DNA of 48,115 nt, taken from positions 65,086 to 113,200 of the forward strand of contig DGIS01000003.1 in NCBI GenBank assembly GCA_002386525.1, read 5' to 3'. Each line of letters opens with the position of its first letter. Position 1 is the first letter of the stretch. Of this stretch, positions 45,421-48,115 are shown piece by piece. The position numbers and the translations under genes were made by a program. Source of the stretch: Sphingobacterium sp. UBA4616. Its GTDB lineage: Bacteria > Bacteroidota > Bacteroidia > Sphingobacteriales > Sphingobacteriaceae. The notes under the pieces are model-generated. The model had not been told where the DNA came from and ran no database searches. It was given only the letters and a program-made list of their open reading frames with translations.

Positions 45421-46455
45421 TTAATTTTTGGCATTGAGTGCCATTTGTTTTAAAGATTCAATCCATTTGGGATCATCATTAAGACTTTCTACCAAACACA
45501 CTTCTTCTCCGCCCAACTGCTTAAATTCATTAGCATATTCCACGCCAATTTCATCAATGGTCTCGATACAATCTGCCACAAAGGCAGGACTGAAAATTAA
45601 TAATTTCTTACATCCTTTGGCGGCAAGATCATGCAATAAATCGGAAGTATAAGGCTGTATCCAGGGTTCTTTACCCAGACGGGATTGAAAGCACTGCGAA
45701 TATTGCTCCTTTCTTAAACCTAGTTTGGTAGCAATAGCACGTGTTGTTGCATAACATTGAGAAAGATAGCAGTATGAATTAACTGTCGCTTTACAGGACT
45801 CGCAGCCTGATTCGGGACATTTTAGCTGACCTGTAGGATCAACTTTTCCAAGTTGCCGCACAGGAAGGCCATGATAACTAAAAACAAAATGATCAAAACT
45901 TTCTAAATCATGCCTGCGGGCATGATCTGCGTAGGTCTCTACCATTAAATCATTAGTACAAAAATTGCTCACAAAACTGATTTCTGGCAAATAATTCCAT
46001 TTGCGAATCAATTCCATAACACGGTCTATCACTGATCCCGATGTTGCTGAGGCATATTGAGGGAATAAAGGGATGACCCGAATAGATTCCAACAATAGAC
46101 CTTCCATATTTTTCAAAGCAGACTCAATCGATGGATTCTGGTAGCGCATCGCCAGTTCCACATGGTATTCATCTCCCAACGCTTTCTGAAGCAGGTCACG
46201 CTGCAAGATACTATAATGCATCAAAGGTGATCCAGTTTCTTTATCCCAGATTGATTTGTATACCTTTGCGGATTTCGGAGCACGTGTCAGTGCTATAATT
46301 CCTTTTACCAACAAGGTTCGTTGGACGTAAGGGATATCAATTACACGCGGATCCATTAGAAATTCCGTTAAATATCTTCTAACATCAGGAGTAGTGGGAC
46401 TATCAGGTGTACCCAATTGTACCAAAAGAATACCTTTTTTGCCTTTATTGCTCAT
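45421..46455 (-). CDS. hemH: Ferrochelatase, probable [2Fe-2S] type
   Basis: 344 aa. It inserts Fe2+ into a porphyrin in the last steps of heme synthesis. The active site is H195 in SYHGLP, and an acidic FVADCIETIDEIG stretch follows further on (near 285). Residues 211-234 hold five cysteines (213, 218, 221, 229, 234), an insertion that fits the ferrochelatases known to bind a [2Fe-2S] cluster through internal cysteines. Length is otherwise normal. A -7 element TAGCTTTG lies at 46462-46469, so the transcript has almost no leader. The metallophosphoesterase gene follows in the same operon. Confidence 0.95.
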   Translation of the reverse strand: MSNKGKKGILLVQLGTPDSPTTPDVRRYLTEFLMDPRVIDIPYVQRTLLVKGIIALTRAPKSAKVYKSIWDKETGSPLMHYSILQRDLLQKALGDEYHVELAMRYQNPSIESALKNMEGLLLESIRVIPLFPQYASATSGSVIDRVMELIRKWNYLPEISFVSNFCTNDLMVETYADHARRHDLESFDHFVFSYHGLPVRQLGKVDPTGQLKCPESGCESCKATVNSYCYLSQCYATTRAIATKLGLRKEQYSQCFQSRLGKEPWIQPYTSDLLHDLAAKGCKKLLIFSPAFVADCIETIDEIGVEYANEFKQLGGEEVCLVESLNDDPKWIESLKQMALNAKN

Positions 46456-46461
46456 AGCTTA

Positions 46462-46469
46462 CAAAGCTA
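46462..46469 (-). promoter_or_regulatory. -7 element of hemH
   Basis: TAGCTTTG on the minus strand, seven bases before ATG 46455. No TTG element is seen 19-21 bases upstream, so strength is uncertain. Confidence 0.45.
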
Positions 46470-46535
46470 CACAAAAAGAATACACCAGGGATCTAAACCT
46501 TGGAATTATGAAATATCTGTGACGGGTAATTGCTC

Positions 46536-47384
46536 TTATAAGGCTTCTAAAGTTGCCTTTACATCTTTCATCAACCACATTGGCGTTGAAGTGGCACCAC
46601 AAATACCAATACGATCGTTCTCAGCGAAGACCGATGCATCCAATTCGGCTGGATCAGAAATAAAATAACTTGCTGGATTTGCGTTTTGACAGACTTCAAA
46701 CAGCACTTTTCCATTGGACGATTTTTTGCCTGACACAAAAACGATTTTGTCATATTGTTTCGCAAAAGCACCCAGATCTTCATATCGATTGGAGACCTGG
46801 CGACAAATAGTGTCATTTGCCTTCACTTCATACCCACGCTTGATAAGCTCGTCTTTGATCGCATAAAATTTATCCACACTTTTTGTTGTCTGGCTATATA
46901 GCGTAAATGAAGATGGCAACGCGACTTGATCCAGCTCAGAAAGATCCTGAAAAACCAAGGCTTCATTATTCGTCTGCCCCTGTAAACCAATCACTTCAGC
47001 ATGTCCATGCTTACCGAAAATCAAAATCTTCTCCTTTTGATCGAAGGACGTCTTTATACGGTTCTGCAATTTAAGGACTACTGGACAAGAGGCATCTATC
47101 AAAGTAATATTATTTTGCAAAGCAATACGATAGGTATCTGGCGCTTCACCGTGGGCACGGATCAATACCTTTTCATTGCTCAAAGTGGGCAGAGCAGCAT
47201 GATCTATAATTCGTAAACCTTTTGCTTTTAATCGAGCAACTTCCTCATCATTATGAACAATATCACCCAAACAATAAAGATAACCATCCTCTTCCAAGAT
47301 CTCTTCCGCCATATCAATAGCGTATACTACTCCAAAGCAAAAGCCTGAATCCTTATCGATGTCTACTGTTAGATTTAATGCCAT
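46536..47384 (-). CDS. ispH: 4-hydroxy-3-methylbut-2-enyl diphosphate reductase
   Basis: 282 aa. The last enzyme of the MEP isoprenoid pathway, reducing HMBPP to IPP/DMAPP with a [4Fe-4S] cluster. The three cluster cysteines are C16 (GFCFGV), C100 (ASCPVV) and C194 (TICRQV). Histidine/glutamate residues of the active site lie in the DIVHN (near 41) and RAHG (near 77) motifs. Length normal. A good promoter lies at 47392-47424. It is followed 80 bases later by hemH, which has its own promoter. Confidence 0.95.
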   Translation of the reverse strand: MALNLTVDIDKDSGFCFGVVYAIDMAEEILEEDGYLYCLGDIVHNDEEVARLKAKGLRIIDHAALPTLSNEKVLIRAHGEAPDTYRIALQNNITLIDASCPVVLKLQNRIKTSFDQKEKILIFGKHGHAEVIGLQGQTNNEALVFQDLSELDQVALPSSFTLYSQTTKSVDKFYAIKDELIKRGYEVKANDTICRQVSNRYEDLGAFAKQYDKIVFVSGKKSSNGKVLFEVCQNANPASYFISDPAELDASVFAENDRIGICGATSTPMWLMKDVKATLEAL

Positions 47385-47391
47385 AATATCA

Positions 47392-47424
47392 CAAAGTTAC
47401 ATATTCATATTGAACTTAGATCAA
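47392..47424 (-). promoter_or_regulatory. Bacteroidota-type promoter of ispH
   Basis: TTG (47422-47424), 22-base spacer and TAACTTTG (47392-47399) on the minus strand. The start codon at 47384 is about eight bases from the -7 element, giving a near-leaderless mRNA. Confidence 0.6.
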
Positions 47425-47616
47425 TTGTTCTTTTACTTTTATACAATCGATAAAATGTAAAGCTTGTTACCGTCTGCACAAAAAAAGTCAATTGTAACGG
47501 ATCAGAAAGAAACATTTATCTAAACATCAATAGCGATCGGAAGTGAAACAGAAAGATTTCACCCGTAAGAGCCTATTAAGTTTATCAAGAATTGTGTGTA
47601 TATGAATCGTAAGGAT

Positions 47617-47635
47617 ATTGCATATGAAATGCAAT
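47617..47635. promoter_or_regulatory. Inverted repeat over the -33 element of ndk
   Basis: ATTGCAT-ATGAA-ATGCAAT, perfect 7-bp arms around five bases. The left arm includes the TTG of the ndk promoter, so a bound repressor would block the polymerase. No regulator is known. Confidence 0.4.
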
Positions 47636-47648
47636 TTATCTAATTTTG
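47618..47648 (+). promoter_or_regulatory. Bacteroidota-type promoter of ndk
   Basis: TTG (47618-47620), a 20-base spacer and TAATTTTG (47641-47648), the clearest promoter in the window. ATG follows 17 bases later. Confidence 0.75.
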
Positions 47649-47664
47649 CATAAAAATTAAAATA

Positions 47665-48084
47665 ATGGCAACTAACAGAACTTTTACGATGATCAAACCT
47701 GACGCTGTAGCGAACGGTCACATCGGTGCAATCTTAAACGATATCATTGCTGGTGGTTTTAAAATCATCGCAATGAAATACATTCAACTTTCTAAAGAGA
47801 CAGCTGGTGCATTTTACGCAGTACACAAAGAGCGTCCTTTTTATGGTGAATTGGTGGAATTTATGACCTCAGGTCCTATCGTTGCTGCCATCTTGGAAAA
47901 AGACAATGCTGTTGAAGATTTCCGTACACTGATCGGTGCAACTAACCCTGCTGACGCGGCTGAAGGCACAATCCGTAATAAATATGCAAAATCAATCGAT
48001 GCAAACGCTATTCATGGATCTGATTCAGATGATAATGCTGCTATCGAGGGTAACTTCTTCTTCTCGCAATTTGAAAGATTTTAA
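47665..48084 (+). CDS. ndk: Nucleoside diphosphate kinase
   Basis: 139 aa, cytoplasmic. It balances nucleoside triphosphates by phosphoryl transfer through a histidine intermediate; the active-site histidine is H117 in NAIHGSDS. The conserved FTMIKPDAV opens the protein (about 7-15) and the C-terminal [13 protein letters not shown] end is normal. The gene stands alone with a strong promoter 17 bases upstream and a palindrome over its -33 element. A run of A and T just after the stop may be the start of its terminator, cut off by the window end. Confidence 0.97.
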   Translation: MATNRTFTMIKPDAVANGHIGAILNDIIAGGFKIIAMKYIQLSKETAGAFYAVHKERPFYGELVEFMTSGPIVAAILEKDNAVEDFRTLIGATNPADAAEGTIRNKYAKSIDANAIHGSDSDDNAAIEGNFFFSQFERF

Positions 48085-48115
48085 TCTTTAGAACAACATA
48101 AAAAAAGGTCTTTAC

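Noticed and set aside
1..48115. CRISPR array, tRNA, rRNA, prophage or insertion sequence
   Set aside because: No regularly spaced repeats, cloverleaf, rRNA sequence, transposase or phage genes were seen.

Overview
The window looks like a chromosomal segment of a Bacteroidota bacterium, most likely Sphingobacteriaceae and close to Sphingobacterium. This rests on protein families typical of that group: a DUF4270 lipoprotein, a DUF6686 protein, carboxypeptidase-regulatory-domain outer membrane proteins, a single-chain Fe-S serine dehydratase and a SerB protein fused to SerA-derived domains. It also rests on many promoters of the Bacteroidota type (TTG, about 19-22 bp, TAnnTTTG) placed a few bases before start codons. 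No ribosomal RNA, tRNA, CRISPR array, prophage or intact insertion sequence was seen. The organism assignment is inference.

Layout. 1-2200: a poorly coding edge, then a small unknown protein gene coupled to a MocR/PdxR-type regulator, preceded by three CTGTACC repeats. 2452-8007 (minus): an iron/siderophore uptake cluster (DUF4198 periplasmic protein, TonB-dependent siderophore receptor, DUF3325-like and DUF3649-like small membrane proteins, PepSY membrane protein), with a perfect palindrome and several stem-loops upstream. 8385-10696 (minus): a WalJ-like metallo-beta-lactamase-fold hydrolase and L-serine dehydratase. 10912-14260: a secreted GHL10 glycosidase-like protein converging with a GH3 beta-N-acetylhexosaminidase. 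14525-20299: a TetR regulator, a large outer membrane beta-barrel protein and a two-component system. 20419-22809: a lipoprotein operon (DUF4270 plus a six-kelch protein).

23255-33550 (mostly minus): a dnaG-yraN-glutaminyl cyclase operon, DUF6686 protein, M3 peptidase lipoprotein, DUF4407 membrane protein (plus), rmuC and an arginase-fold protein that has lost half its metal ligands. 33656-41779 (plus): an NAD-dependent epimerase, a SerB-ACT fusion, a 194-aa protein coupled to an unlisted 43-aa membrane peptide, mfd and a Cys/Met-metabolism PLP enzyme. 41863-47384 (minus): galT-galK, a membrane-anchored metallophosphoesterase behind a cysteine-rich ferrochelatase, and ispH. 47665-48084: ndk.

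Most of the window is housekeeping. The more unusual items are the phosphoserine phosphatase carrying a SerA remnant and ACT domain, the degenerate arginase-fold protein, the iron-uptake accessory cassette with its structured upstream region, and several unassigned operator-like palindromes. I did not find a convincing wholly new multi-gene system.
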